Notes under the pieces: generated by a model
Database searches by the model: none
Told to the model about the DNA's origin: nothing
Seen by the model: only the letters and a program-made list of their open reading frames with translations
Source of the DNA: Halopenitus persicus
GTDB lineage: Archaea > Halobacteriota > Halobacteria > Halobacteriales > Haloferacaceae
Direction of reading: 5' to 3'
Length of the DNA stretch: 64,000 bases
Assembly (NCBI RefSeq): GCF_900107205.1
Contig: NZ_FNPC01000005.1
Location: 62,001-126,000, forward strand
Part shown: piece by piece, positions 51,101 to 58,606 of the stretch
Layout: each line of letters begins with the position of its first letter
How positions within the stretch are numbered: position 1 is the stretch's first letter
Position numbers and translations under genes: made by a program

Positions 51101-51174
51101 ACGAGTCGGAGTTCTACCGCGACATCCTGAAACAGGAGCGCGAGTACGCCCGGACGCAGTCGTTCTGGGACTAA
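48124..51174 (+). CDS. lhr: Lhr-type large helicase
   Basis: Superfamily 2 DNA/RNA helicase. 1016 residues, start MSDPSLSGDEQGADADSGA. About residues 20-58 hold six-residue units (DRDGNV) from an 18-bp repeat. Motifs: FTRPTEPQRKAIPPI (Q-like), Walker A APTGTGKTETAML, DEVH in VVVDEVHEL, SAT in LSATVGSPEE, and motif VI QRVGRAGHR. The Lhr core (winged helix plus DUF1998-region) follows, and the C-terminus has two Cys pairs (CCLHCQDW and CPECGSTRV) as a zinc site. Sits behind the rpa operon, fitting a role in DNA repair. Confidence 0.95.
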   Translation: MSDPSLSGDEQGADADSGADSDADRDGNVDRDGNVDRDGNADRGGDSDRGGDAEGLDAFARLGPAVREALSERGFTRPTEPQRKAIPPIAAGRNALVLAPTGTGKTETAMLPVFDRIVRERAESDDGASEHGIEGIAALYITPLRALNRDMMDRLEWWGEALDLEIAVRHGDTTQYERSKQADDPPDVLITTPESLQAILTGSKMRQALADVAHVVVDEVHELASAKRGAQLTIGLERLRELAGPVQRIGLSATVGSPEEVGRFLVGCGKRDPSRTGDREFAVVEVEAGTRVDFEVVSPAITAEDERLAGALATTEEIASHVRAIRDVVAANRSTLVFVNTRQTAEALGSRFKTLSETDVSVEVHHGSLSSDVRVDVEDRFKAGDIDALICTSSMELGIDVGRVDHVVQYGSPREVARLLQRVGRAGHRSDRVSRGTVVTSDADDALEALAIAHRGSVGAVEPANIQYGSLDTVANQIVGIVMDLGEVHARRAYRIVTNAYPFRDLDEETFQEVVRELDGNRVVWLEEGTDTIEKSGGSWQYFYANLSMIPDEATFEVYDLSSRRQIGTLDERFVLDFAGPGETFIQRGEMWRITDVDEEEERVNVSPIEDPGGEVPAWVGSEIPVPKPVAGEVGRIRAEAADRLADGAPPAAVARGFSERYPADESTILDALEPIVDHVEAGHPVPTDDRIVVEGLGRSVVVNAAFGHRINETLARLLSALIGQRTGSSVGMDVDPYRIELEVPSSVDPGTVIAILEETDPDHLASYLELALKNADTLTFTLAQVAAKFGTVKRYQEGSGRFGGDRLLAALEGTPVYEEAVREVFHQDLDVEGAAAVLDRIRDGDIELVAARERTPIGSAGESSGREFLVPENADADVIETVRERIRDDRTLLCCLHCQDWTRRTPVRRIRDQPSCPECGSTRVAALNPWDEETVAAVRADEKDDEQERLTERAYRSASLVQSHGKRAVIAMAARGVGPHNAARIISKLREDESEFYRDILKQEREYARTQSFWD

Positions 51175-51238
51175 CCGTAGCGGGACGGCTACCGTCAGCG
51201 GACCCGACTCACGCCGGATGCCGGTCACGGACCGGTAG

Positions 51239-51535
51239 CTACCGTCGGATCTCGAACCCCTCGATCCCGGCCGGCTCCTCGTACGTGACGGCGACGTCCT
51301 CGACGGTCGCGCGCGGGCTCCCCTCGTGACACCACTCGACCATCGACTCGACGGCCTCGCGGGGGCCCTCGAAGACGGCCTCGACGCGTCCGTCAGGCAG
51401 GTTCTTCACCCAGCCGTCGACGCCGTGCTCGCGTGCGGTATCCCTGGTGGTCGCGCGGTAGTAGACGCCCTGCACGTGGCCCGAAACGTGGACGTGCGCC
51501 CGAACGCGATCGCCGTCGGCACCTCGATCGGTCAT
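51239..51535 (-). CDS. acyP: Acylphosphatase
   Basis: Hydrolyses acyl phosphates. 98 residues, start [19 protein letters not shown]. Catalytic Arg in [12 protein letters not shown] and Asn in [12 protein letters not shown] match the family; the C-terminal beta strand is [16 protein letters not shown]. Normal length. Divergent from glmM with separate promoter. Confidence 0.95.
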   Translation of the reverse strand: MTDRGADGDRVRAHVHVSGHVQGVYYRATTRDTAREHGVDGWVKNLPDGRVEAVFEGPREAVESMVEWCHEGSPRATVEDVAVTYEEPAGIEGFEIRR

Positions 51536-51588
51536 CGTCGGAGCGACGACCAGCGGAGTCTTATAAGTGGCGCCGTGAAACCCCGGGT

Positions 51589-53121
51589 ATGGACCTGTTC
51601 GGAACCGCGGGGATCCGCGGCGACGTCGACGCGCACGTCACGCCCGAGCTCGCGCTCGCGGTCGGCGGCGCGGTCGCCGACGCGATCGCGGACGACGCAC
51701 TGGCCGCCGAGGGAACGCTGGCGCCGGAGATCGTGGTGGCTCGCGACGGTCGCGTGACGGGGCCGGCGCTCGCCGACGCGATCGCGGCCGGTGCCGCCGC
51801 CGGCGGCGCGCGGGTGCGACGCGCCGGGATGCTCCCAACGCCGGCGCTCGCGTTCGCCTCGCGGGACCGGTACGGGATCGCCGTGACGGCATCGCACAAT
51901 CCGCCACACGACAACGGGATCAAGCTCTTCCGCGACGGCGTCGAGTTCGACCGCGACGCGGAGGACGCGGTGGAAACGCGCGTCTCCGAGGGCGTCGCGT
52001 CGGCCGACTGGGACCGCTGGACGGAGCCGGAGTCGGTCGCCGTGCTCGCGGCGTACCGTGAGGCCGTCGCCGCCTACGCCCGGCAGTTCGGCGCGCCGCT
52101 CGACGGGCTCCGGATCGCGGTCGACTGCGGGAACGGGATGGCCTCGCTGGCGACGCCGGCCGTGCTCGGCGACCTCGGCGCCGAGGTCGTCACGCTCAAC
52201 GGGAACGTCGACGGCCACTTCCCCGGTCGCGGCAGCAAGCCCACGCCCGAGACGCTCGCCGACCTTCGCGCGTTCATCGCCGACGCCAACGACGGGATCG
52301 AGAACCCCGGTCGGCCGGGCGCGGACGAGGGTATGGGAGCGGATACGAGCGAGGATATGGGGAAGGATACGGACGAGGATATGGGGAAGGATACTGGAGG
52401 GAACGCGGACGGAACGGGATTCGCGTTCGGGATCGGCCACGACGGGGACGCCGACCGGATCGTGATCGTCGATGCCGACGGGGAGATCGTCCACGAGGAC
52501 ACCGTCCTTGCGATCCTCGCCGAGCGGTACACGCGCACGAGCGAGGCCGCGGACCCGGTCGTGGTGACGACGCCGAACGCCTCCGGCCGGATCGACGAGC
52601 GCGTCCGGGAGGCCGGCGGGCGCGTCGAGCGCGTCCGCCTCGGCGCGCTCCACGAGGGCATCGCCGCGGTCCGGGAGGCCGCGTCCGAGCAAGGGGGAGC
52701 CGCCGACACCGCGGTCGCCTTCGCCGCGGAGCCGTGGAAGCACACTCACACCCGGTTCGGCGGCTGGATCGACGGGGTCTGCTCGGCGGCGGTGCTCGCC
52801 CGGCTCGTCGCCGCGGAGGGGCTCGCCGCGCTTCGCGAGCCCGTGACCGAACGCCCCTACCGGAAGGTGAACGTCGACTGTCCGGACGAGCGGAAGGCGC
52901 CGGCGATGGACCGTCTCGCGACCGCGCTACCGGAGGCGTTCCCGGAAGCGGACGTCTCCACGGACCACGGCGTCCGCCTGGAGTTCCCCGACGCCTCCTG
53001 GGTGCTCGTTCGACCGTCCGGCACCGAGCCCTACGTCCGGCTGTACGCCGAAAGCGACGACGTCGACGCGCTCGTCGCCGAGGTACAGTCGGTCGTTCGA
53101 ACCGCCGTCGAGAGCGTGTAA
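51589..53121 (+). CDS. glmM: Phosphoglucosamine/phosphomanno mutase
   Basis: Interconverts hexose 1- and 6-phosphates. 510 residues from the ATG at 51589 ([19 protein letters not shown]). Active-site Ser in [15 protein letters not shown], Mg site [12 protein letters not shown], and C-terminal phosphate loop [16 protein letters not shown] loop (about 245-275) carries an in-frame repeat ([16 protein letters not shown]) from a 24-bp unit, longer than in most homologues. A box (tcttataag, about 51559-51567) lies 25 nt upstream. GlmM or phosphomannomutase cannot be told apart here. Confidence 0.92.
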   Translation: MDLFGTAGIRGDVDAHVTPELALAVGGAVADAIADDALAAEGTLAPEIVVARDGRVTGPALADAIAAGAAAGGARVRRAGMLPTPALAFASRDRYGIAVTASHNPPHDNGIKLFRDGVEFDRDAEDAVETRVSEGVASADWDRWTEPESVAVLAAYREAVAAYARQFGAPLDGLRIAVDCGNGMASLATPAVLGDLGAEVVTLNGNVDGHFPGRGSKPTPETLADLRAFIADANDGIENPGRPGADEGMGADTSEDMGKDTDEDMGKDTGGNADGTGFAFGIGHDGDADRIVIVDADGEIVHEDTVLAILAERYTRTSEAADPVVVTTPNASGRIDERVREAGGRVERVRLGALHEGIAAVREAASEQGGAADTAVAFAAEPWKHTHTRFGGWIDGVCSAAVLARLVAAEGLAALREPVTERPYRKVNVDCPDERKAPAMDRLATALPEAFPEADVSTDHGVRLEFPDASWVLVRPSGTEPYVRLYAESDDVDALVAEVQSVVRTAVESV

Positions 53122-53127
53122 GGCGGC

Positions 53128-53171
53128 TCGCGTTCCGGGATCCGATTCGCGTTCCGGGATCCGATTCGCGT
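53128..53171. repeat. 19-bp tandem repeat
   Basis: Two full units of 19 bp (53128-53146, 53147-53165; unit tcgcgttccgggatccgat) and a partial third, between glmM and the cold-shock gene. The Csp promoter box (tttattt) follows at about 53180. Confidence 0.85.
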
Positions 53172-53212
53172 CCCAAACGTTTATTTGCCGGTTGTGCGTC
53201 TATGCGAACGCG

Positions 53213-53407
53213 ATGGCGACAGGTACAGTGGCCTTCTTCAACGACACCGGAGGCTACGGATTCATCGAGAGCGAGGACGCGGACGAGGACGTTTTCTTCC
53301 ACATGGAGGACGTCGGCGGCCCGGACCTCGAAGAGGGACAGGAAGTCGAATTCGAGATCGAGGAAGCTGAAAAAGGGCCGCGGGCGACGAACCTCACCCG
53401 TCTCTGA
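53213..53407 (+). CDS. cspA: Cold-shock domain protein
   Basis: 64 residues from the ATG at 53213 (MATGTVAFFNDTGGYGFIE). RNP1 (GYGFIES) and RNP2 (VFFHMED) are intact, with the acidic adaptation of halophiles. A box (cgtttattt, about 53178-53186) lies 28 nt upstream, which fixes the start against the earlier in-frame ATG. Nucleic acid chaperone. Confidence 0.95.
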   Translation: MATGTVAFFNDTGGYGFIESEDADEDVFFHMEDVGGPDLEEGQEVEFEIEEAEKGPRATNLTRL

Positions 53408-53631
53408 GGCCGACCAGCGACGTCGATCGAACTCGCGTTTTTACCGACCGCGCGTTCCCGGCGAGTGGCAACGCAACGCTACCCGGAGCGTCCACGCCGA
53501 GTTATGACTGACTTATAAAAACGGCCTGACGGAATCGCCCGACTGCACGCGGTCACGGTCTCTCGCCCGTTCCGTAGCGTCGATCGGTCACGAGGAACAA
53601 CGCTTTTCGGACGGGACCTCGAAGCCCGCCC

Positions 53632-54075
53632 ATGGCAGACGACGAGTCCACCGACGCGGACGAACCGGCGGAATCGGACGCGGACGGATCCGAGGGAGAC
53701 GAGGAGAAGTCCTTCCGCGAGCGAGTCGAGGAGATCCGCGAGCGACGCGAACAGGAACGCGAGGAGGGCGAGGGCGACCGCCCGAGCCCCGAGGAGATGA
53801 TGGGCGGCGGCGGCGGTGGCCCCGGCGGGATGGGCGGCGGCGGCAACCCGTTCGCACAGATGATGTCCGGAATGATGGGCGGCGGCGGTGGCCCCGGCGG
53901 AATGGGCGGCGGTCCGGGCGGCGCCCCCGGCGGCCCCGGCGGTCGTCCCGGCGAGGGCGGCGGCGACGAGGTCGGCAACGAGGAGCTCGTCCGCGAGGTC
54001 CGGCAGCTCCGCGACGAGGTCCGCGACGCGACCCGACAGCTCCAGCGCATCGCGCAGGCGCTCGAGGACCAGTAG
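53632..54075 (+). CDS. Gly/Met-rich protein between two coiled coils
   Basis: 147 residues, start MADDESTDADEPAESDADG. An acidic N-terminus and a charged helix (FRERVEEIRERREQEREEG) lead into a Gly-Met-Pro-rich stretch (about 60-110) of GGMGGGG-like repeats, then a C-terminal coiled coil (LVREVRQLRDEVRDATRQL). The Gly/Met tail resembles the C-terminal tail of chaperonins, but no other chaperonin feature is present. No membrane segment. Role unknown; perhaps an oligomeric scaffold. Encoded alone upstream of rnp4. Confidence 0.7.
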   Translation: MADDESTDADEPAESDADGSEGDEEKSFRERVEEIRERREQEREEGEGDRPSPEEMMGGGGGGPGGMGGGGNPFAQMMSGMMGGGGGPGGMGGGPGGAPGGPGGRPGEGGGDEVGNEELVREVRQLRDEVRDATRQLQRIAQALEDQ

Positions 54076-54178
54076 GCCGTCTCGCGGGTAGGCCGTCTCG
54101 CCGCGTACGCCGCTCGCCGAACGAAACGACCGATCGGCTTCGCAATACCTTTTTCCGGCCGCCACGGCGGATTCGAGT

Positions 54179-54457
54179 ATGGGGATCCCCGAGGAGCGCA
54201 TCGAGCGGCTGTTGCCGTTGGCCCGCGAGGCGGTCGTCGCCGGCGAGTACGACCGCGCCCGCACGTACGTCCGCCGCGCGAAGCGGATCGCGGAGCGCAA
54301 CCGGGCCCGCCTGCCTCGGGAGTTCGAGCGCAGGACGTGTTCCGACTGCGACGTCTACCTGCGCCCCGGCGTGACCGCCCGCGTTCGAACCCGGCCGGGT
54401 CGCGTCGTCGTCCGGTGTCTGGAGTGCGGCGCGACGCACCGGTATCCGTTCTCCTAG
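54179..54457 (+). CDS. rnp4: Ribonuclease P protein component 4 (Rpp21)
   Basis: 92 residues, start MGIPEERIERLLPLAREAV. An N-terminal helical hairpin (EYDRARTYVRRAKRIAERN) is followed by the zinc ribbon with CSDC and CLEC pairs (TCSDCDVYLRPG and RCLECGATHRYP). Part of the archaeal RNase P holoenzyme that trims tRNA 5' ends. yhbY follows 139 nt later. Confidence 0.95.
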   Translation: MGIPEERIERLLPLAREAVVAGEYDRARTYVRRAKRIAERNRARLPREFERRTCSDCDVYLRPGVTARVRTRPGRVVVRCLECGATHRYPFS

Positions 54458-54595
54458 GCTGCCGACCGGCCTTCGAGGTCGGTCACCCGTACATCGTCCG
54501 TCGCCGACGCCCCGGTGACCCGCCCCCGTGTGTCGGCGTGACGCTCGGACCGCGAAGCCTCAAGATTCAACTGCCGGCGGCGTCTGAGTGGGTGT

Positions 54596-54841
54596 ATGAC
54601 GGACCATCAGCTCCGACAGCAGGCACACGACCTCGACGTCACGGTCTGGGTCGGCAAGGGCGGGATCGACGCCGTGGTGGACGAACTCGCCGACCAGCTC
54701 GACGACCGCACGCTCGTGAAGGTCAAGTTCCTCCGGTCGGCGCGCGGCGGCACCGACACCGCGACGCTGGCGGACGAGCTGGCCGCGGCGGTCGACGCCG
54801 AGCTGATCGAGACCCGCGGGAACACGGCGGTGTTCCACTGA
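54596..54841 (+). CDS. CRM/YhbY RNA-binding protein
   Basis: 81 residues, start MTDHQLRQQAHDLDVTVWV. The CRS1-YhbY fold shows in VTVWVGKGGIDAVVDELA and LVKVKFLRSARGG. The Gly-rich loop (GKGG) is the RNA-binding element. Stop codon overlaps the start of the MscS gene (TGATG), so it is coupled to it. Often found near RNase P component genes, as here. Confidence 0.9.
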   Translation: MTDHQLRQQAHDLDVTVWVGKGGIDAVVDELADQLDDRTLVKVKFLRSARGGTDTATLADELAAAVDAELIETRGNTAVFH

Positions 54842-55734
54842 TGCCGGTTCCCGCCCAGGTGGACCCGATCGCGAACGCGCTGGCCCCGGTCCTGGGCACT
54901 GCGATCGCCGAGACGCTCGCGGCCGCGCTCGTCTTCATCGGCGTGATCGTGCTCGTGTTCCTCGGCAACCGCGCGCTCATCTCGCCGCTCGTCGAGCGGG
55001 TCCTCGACGAGCGCGGCCTCGAGCCGCACGCGCGACGTCCCCTCACCAAGATCGCGTCGATCATCGTGCTTTTCGCCGGGATCGCGGTGGCGTTCGGCCT
55101 CGCCGGCTACGGGAGCTTCCTTCGGTCGCTGGCGACGATCGCCGCCGCGGCCACGCTCGCCATCGGCTTCGCGCTCCAGGAGGTCATCCGGAACTTCGTC
55201 GCCGGCATCTTCATCTACACCGACCGCCCGTTCCGCATCGGCGACTGGATCGAGTGGGACAACGGGACCCACTCCGGCGTCGTCGAGGACATCTCCTTCC
55301 GGGTCACGCGGGTTCGGACCTTCGACAACGAGCTGCTCACCGTCCCGAACTACGAGCTGACCAAGGGCGTCGTGAAGAACCCGGTCGCCAAGGACACGCT
55401 CCGGCTGAAGTTCCTCTTCGGGATCGACTACGAGGACGACGTCGACCGCGCGTCGACGATCATCGTCGAGGAGGCGGAAAAGCGGGACGACGTCCTCGCG
55501 GACCCCGCGCCGTCAGTTCGGCTCACCGAGCTGGCCGACTCCTACGTCGGACTCCAGTCGCGGATCTGGATCGAAAACCCCTCGCGGGCCGACTTCGTCA
55601 AGACCCGCGGCGAGTACGTCGCCGCCGTGAAACGACGCTTCGACGAGGAGGACATCACCATCCCGTTCCCGCAGCGTACCGTCTCCGGGCGGGATGCGTG
55701 GGAAGAACCGGCCGCCTTCGGCGAGAGCGCCTAA
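54841..55734 (+). CDS. MscS-type mechanosensitive channel
   Basis: 297 residues from the ATG at 54841 (MPVPAQVDPIANALAPVLG). Three hydrophobic segments (about 18-40, 62-82 and 88-118); the pore helix IAAAATLAIGFALQEVIRN is Ala/Gly-rich as in MscS. The beta domain (FRIGDWIEWDNG) and the C-terminal cytoplasmic domain follow. Protects cells from hypo-osmotic shock. Translationally coupled to yhbY. Confidence 0.93.
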   Translation: MPVPAQVDPIANALAPVLGTAIAETLAAALVFIGVIVLVFLGNRALISPLVERVLDERGLEPHARRPLTKIASIIVLFAGIAVAFGLAGYGSFLRSLATIAAAATLAIGFALQEVIRNFVAGIFIYTDRPFRIGDWIEWDNGTHSGVVEDISFRVTRVRTFDNELLTVPNYELTKGVVKNPVAKDTLRLKFLFGIDYEDDVDRASTIIVEEAEKRDDVLADPAPSVRLTELADSYVGLQSRIWIENPSRADFVKTRGEYVAAVKRRFDEEDITIPFPQRTVSGRDAWEEPAAFGESA

Positions 55735-55774
55735 CCGGTCGACGGTCGATCGCCGTCCTCCGTCGCGTCGTCGG

Positions 55775-56386
55775 CTATCCGTCGTCCAGCTCCTCGAACG
55801 CAGCGTCGTCGGGCGTTCCGTCGCCGAAGCCGCGGAACAGCGTCTCGAAGTCCGTGTGCGAGTCCATGCTGGTGACGGTGTCGTCGAGGTCCTCCTTGAG
55901 CGCCTCGAGGTCCGCGGTGAGCTGGCGGTACTCCTCGCTCTCCTCGAGGGCCGCCTGGCTCTTCTCGGACTCCAACAGCGCCTTCTTCGAGGCCAGCGAG
56001 AAGAACTCCTGAACGCCGGCGTCGTACTGGCTGCGCTCGTAGAGCTCGTCGACCGTCTCGCGGAGGGCGTCCTTCGTGACGGGCTTGACGAGGTAGTCGT
56101 CGAACCCCATCGCGACGATGTCGAAGTCCGGCTCGACGGCGGTGACCATCGCCACGCGGCAGTCGATCCCGCGGTCGCGGACCGCCTCGAGCACCTCATC
56201 GCCGGAGAGCCCCGGCATCCGCCTGTCCAACAGGATCACGTCGATCTCGTCGTCGAGGGCGTCGAGCGCCTCCCGACCGCCGTACGCCGTTCGAACGCGG
56301 TACTCATCGCCGAGCCACGCGGCGTACAGGTCTGCCAGGTCAGGCTCGTCCTCCACGACGAGGACGAGAGGGGGTTCCTCACTCAT
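55775..56386 (-). CDS. Response regulator with HalX domain
   Basis: 203 residues, start MSEEPPLVLVVEDEPDLAD. REC domain (about 1-120) with acidic pocket VEDEPD, phosphoacceptor Asp in VILLDRRMPG and Lys in DDYLVKPV. The C-terminal half is a HalX helical region (LLESEKSQAALEESEEYRQL), an output type found in haloarchaea. A partner kinase is not visible. Convergent with mscS, co-oriented with guaB upstream. Confidence 0.92.
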   Translation of the reverse strand: MSEEPPLVLVVEDEPDLADLYAAWLGDEYRVRTAYGGREALDALDDEIDVILLDRRMPGLSGDEVLEAVRDRGIDCRVAMVTAVEPDFDIVAMGFDDYLVKPVTKDALRETVDELYERSQYDAGVQEFFSLASKKALLESEKSQAALEESEEYRQLTADLEALKEDLDDTVTSMDSHTDFETLFRGFGDGTPDDAAFEELDDG

Positions 56387-56551
56387 ATGTCATCGAGATC
56401 GCGACTGGGTCGCTCGTTCGGGTGTTCTATCGCCCCGCTATATCAAAATACCCCTTGTCGATCGCGTTCGCCGGTATCGGATCCCGCTTACGGGACGACG
56501 ATCCACGACCGCGGGGTCCCTCCGGGTCTCGGTCGGGACGGGATTGCCACC

Positions 56552-58060
56552 CTATTCGTCGGGGCTGTAGTTCGGCGCCTCGTCGGTGATCATCACGTCG
56601 TGGGGATGCCCCTCGGTCTGGCCGGCCGCGGAGACGCGCACGAACTCCGCGCGCGATTTGACCTCCGGGATCGTCTCGGCGCCGACGTAGCCCATCCCGG
56701 ACCGCATCCCGCCGACGAGCTGATACAGCTCCGAGGCGAGCGAGCCCTTGTACGGGGTCGCGGCCTCGACGCCCTCGGGAACGAAGTCCTCGTCCTCGTC
56801 GGCGTCCTTGAGGTAGCGGTCGCCGCCGCCCGACTGCATCGCGCCGACCGAACCCATCCCGCGGTACTGCTTGTACTTCTTGCCGTTCATCGTGATGACG
56901 CGGCCGGGCGCCTCGTCCGTGCCGGCGAAGTAGGAGCCGAGCATCACCGCGTCCGCGCCGGCGGCGATCGCCTTGATCGCGTCGCCGGAGTACCGGATCC
57001 CGCCGTCGGCGATGACCGGAACGTCCGCCGCCGAGGCGACGTCAGCGACCTCGGAGACGGCGGTGATCTGGGGCATCCCGGCGCCGGAGACGACGCGGGT
57101 CGTACAGATCGACCCCGGGCCGATCCCGACCTTGAGCCCGTCGGCGAAGTCGACGGCCGCCTCGGCCGCCTCGCGAGTGCCGACGTTCCCGACGACGACG
57201 TCGGCGTCGACGGTGCCCTTGATCGCCTCGGCGGACTCGAGGACGTTCAGGTTGTGGGCGTGTGCACAGTCGATGAAGAGCACGTCGGCGCCCGCCTCGT
57301 CGGCGGCGACCGCGCGCTCCTCCTCGAAGGGACCGACCGCGACGCCGGCCAGCAGCCGGCCGTCCTCGTCGCGAGCGGCCTGCTCGTGTTCGCGCCGCTG
57401 GAGGATCCCCTGCATCGTCACGAGGCCGACGAGGCGGTCCTCCGCGTCGACGACCGGAACGCGCTCGATCTTGTGGTCGTACATCAGCTCGAGCGCCTCG
57501 CGGGCGGTCACGTCCTCGCCGGCGGTGATGACCTCGTCGGTCATCGCCTCCCGGACCGCGTCCTCGTCCCCGACCTCGAGGTACGGCCGGATGTCGGTCC
57601 CGGAGATGATCCCGAGCACGACGTCGTCCTCGTCGACGACCGGCGCGCCCGAGACGCCCTCGCGTTCCATCGTGGCGTCGGCCTCCCGGACGGTCATCCC
57701 CGGCGTCACGGTCACGACGTCCTCGCGCCGGATGACGAGCTCGTGGGCGCGCTTGATGCGCTCGACCTCCTCGGCGGTCTCCTCGACGGTCATGTTCCGG
57801 TGGAGCACGCCGATGCCGCCCTCGCGGGCCATCGCGATCGCCAGGTCGGATTCGGTCACGGTGTCCATCGCGGCCGAGAGCACGGGCACGTTGAGCTCGA
57901 CGTTCCGCGAGACGCGCGTCGAGACGTCGGCCTCGTCGGGTTCGACGCGGCTTTCCTTCGGCCGCAACAGCACGTCGTCGAAGGTCAACGCCTCGGGTAC
58001 ACGAAGCTTCTCGGAGAAGGGGCCGGTCGCAGGATCGTCTCTCGCCATATAAACCGTCAT
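56552..58060 (-). CDS. guaB: IMP dehydrogenase
   Basis: Oxidises IMP to XMP, the first step of GMP synthesis. 502 residues from the ATG at 58060 (MTVYMARDDPATGPFSEKL), or 498 from 58048. Active-site Cys in GPGSICTTRVVSG, the NAD loop VIADGGIRYSGDA, and the flap region SEL...GGMRSGMGYVGAE. Two CBS domains (about 105-220) are intact. A box-like acgtttttgcgg (about 58075-58086) supports the start at 58060. Confidence 0.97.
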   Translation of the reverse strand: MTVYMARDDPATGPFSEKLRVPEALTFDDVLLRPKESRVEPDEADVSTRVSRNVELNVPVLSAAMDTVTESDLAIAMAREGGIGVLHRNMTVEETAEEVERIKRAHELVIRREDVVTVTPGMTVREADATMEREGVSGAPVVDEDDVVLGIISGTDIRPYLEVGDEDAVREAMTDEVITAGEDVTAREALELMYDHKIERVPVVDAEDRLVGLVTMQGILQRREHEQAARDEDGRLLAGVAVGPFEEERAVAADEAGADVLFIDCAHAHNLNVLESAEAIKGTVDADVVVGNVGTREAAEAAVDFADGLKVGIGPGSICTTRVVSGAGMPQITAVSEVADVASAADVPVIADGGIRYSGDAIKAIAAGADAVMLGSYFAGTDEAPGRVITMNGKKYKQYRGMGSVGAMQSGGGDRYLKDADEDEDFVPEGVEAATPYKGSLASELYQLVGGMRSGMGYVGAETIPEVKSRAEFVRVSAAGQTEGHPHDVMITDEAPNYSPDE

Positions 58061-58154
58061 CGCGTCGTCCGCAAAAACGTTGCGAGTCCGCAGTGACGTG
58101 CAACTGCGTCACACTCACAACCACGATCTGTACACGTCGACGGATCGGTCGAGG

Positions 58155-58214
58155 CATCGACGACACGGTTGAGGGATCGGCGGCACGGTTGAGGAATCGG
58201 CGGCACGGCCGAAA
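58155..58214. repeat. 20-bp tandem repeat upstream of guaB
   Basis: Three units of 20 bp (58155-58174, 58175-58194, 58195-58214; unit gatcggcggcacggttgagg with substitutions). In the 345-bp divergent spacer between guaB and the next small ORF, which otherwise shows only promoter-like strings. Confidence 0.8.
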
Positions 58215-58405
58215 CATCGCGGATCGGCCGAGACCTCGACGGACCGATCATCCGGCGGGACTCGATCCCTCGTTCCGTGGCACCACCAAGAAAGCTACGT
58301 TCGATCAAAAATATTGGAATAATATCCGATCGTAACGCGATATCGGCGTCGTATGCGAACGCTCCTCGCACAACGTTTATGCCCTTCTGTTCAGTAGATG
58401 CACGT

Positions 58406-58606
58406 ATGGACTCCGACAGTTCCGCCAGTATGAGTGTTGCCGGCCAGCCGAGCGTCGTCGTCGACGCGAAAGCGAACTCCGGCACATTCACATTTGCTGG
58501 CAACTGTTCGGACCGGTCCGGATTCGAATCCACGATCCGGCGGCTCGGCTATCGTGGATCGTCCGGCTACTGCCGTTTGCCCCACGGTCAGGGCTTGCCA
58601 GCCTGA
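58406..58606 (+). CDS. Small ORF directly before the DUF5794 gene
   Basis: 66 residues, start MDSDSSASMSVAGQPSVVV, ending immediately before the next ATG (TGA then ATG, no gap). A box (acgtttatg, about 58371-58379) lies 28 nt upstream, which fits a leaderless start here rather than at the DUF5794 gene. Two Cys are present (GNCSDRS and YCRLP). Third-position GC is a little lower than in neighbours, so a non-coding leader remains possible. No family recognised. Confidence 0.45.
   Translation: MDSDSSASMSVAGQPSVVVDAKANSGTFTFAGNCSDRSGFESTIRRLGYRGSSGYCRLPHGQGLPA

Noticed and set aside
55694-58096. An 800-codon plus-strand frame opposite guaB
   Set aside because: Antisense shadow of IMP dehydrogenase.
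58057-58533. Minus-strand 158-codon ORF upstream of guaB
   Set aside because: Runs through the 20-bp repeat and overlaps the promoter of the plus-strand gene; composition is not protein-like.
58510-58560. tRNA-like T-loop (ggattcgaatcc)
   Set aside because: The flanking bases do not form a T stem or acceptor stem, and no D or anticodon arm fits.
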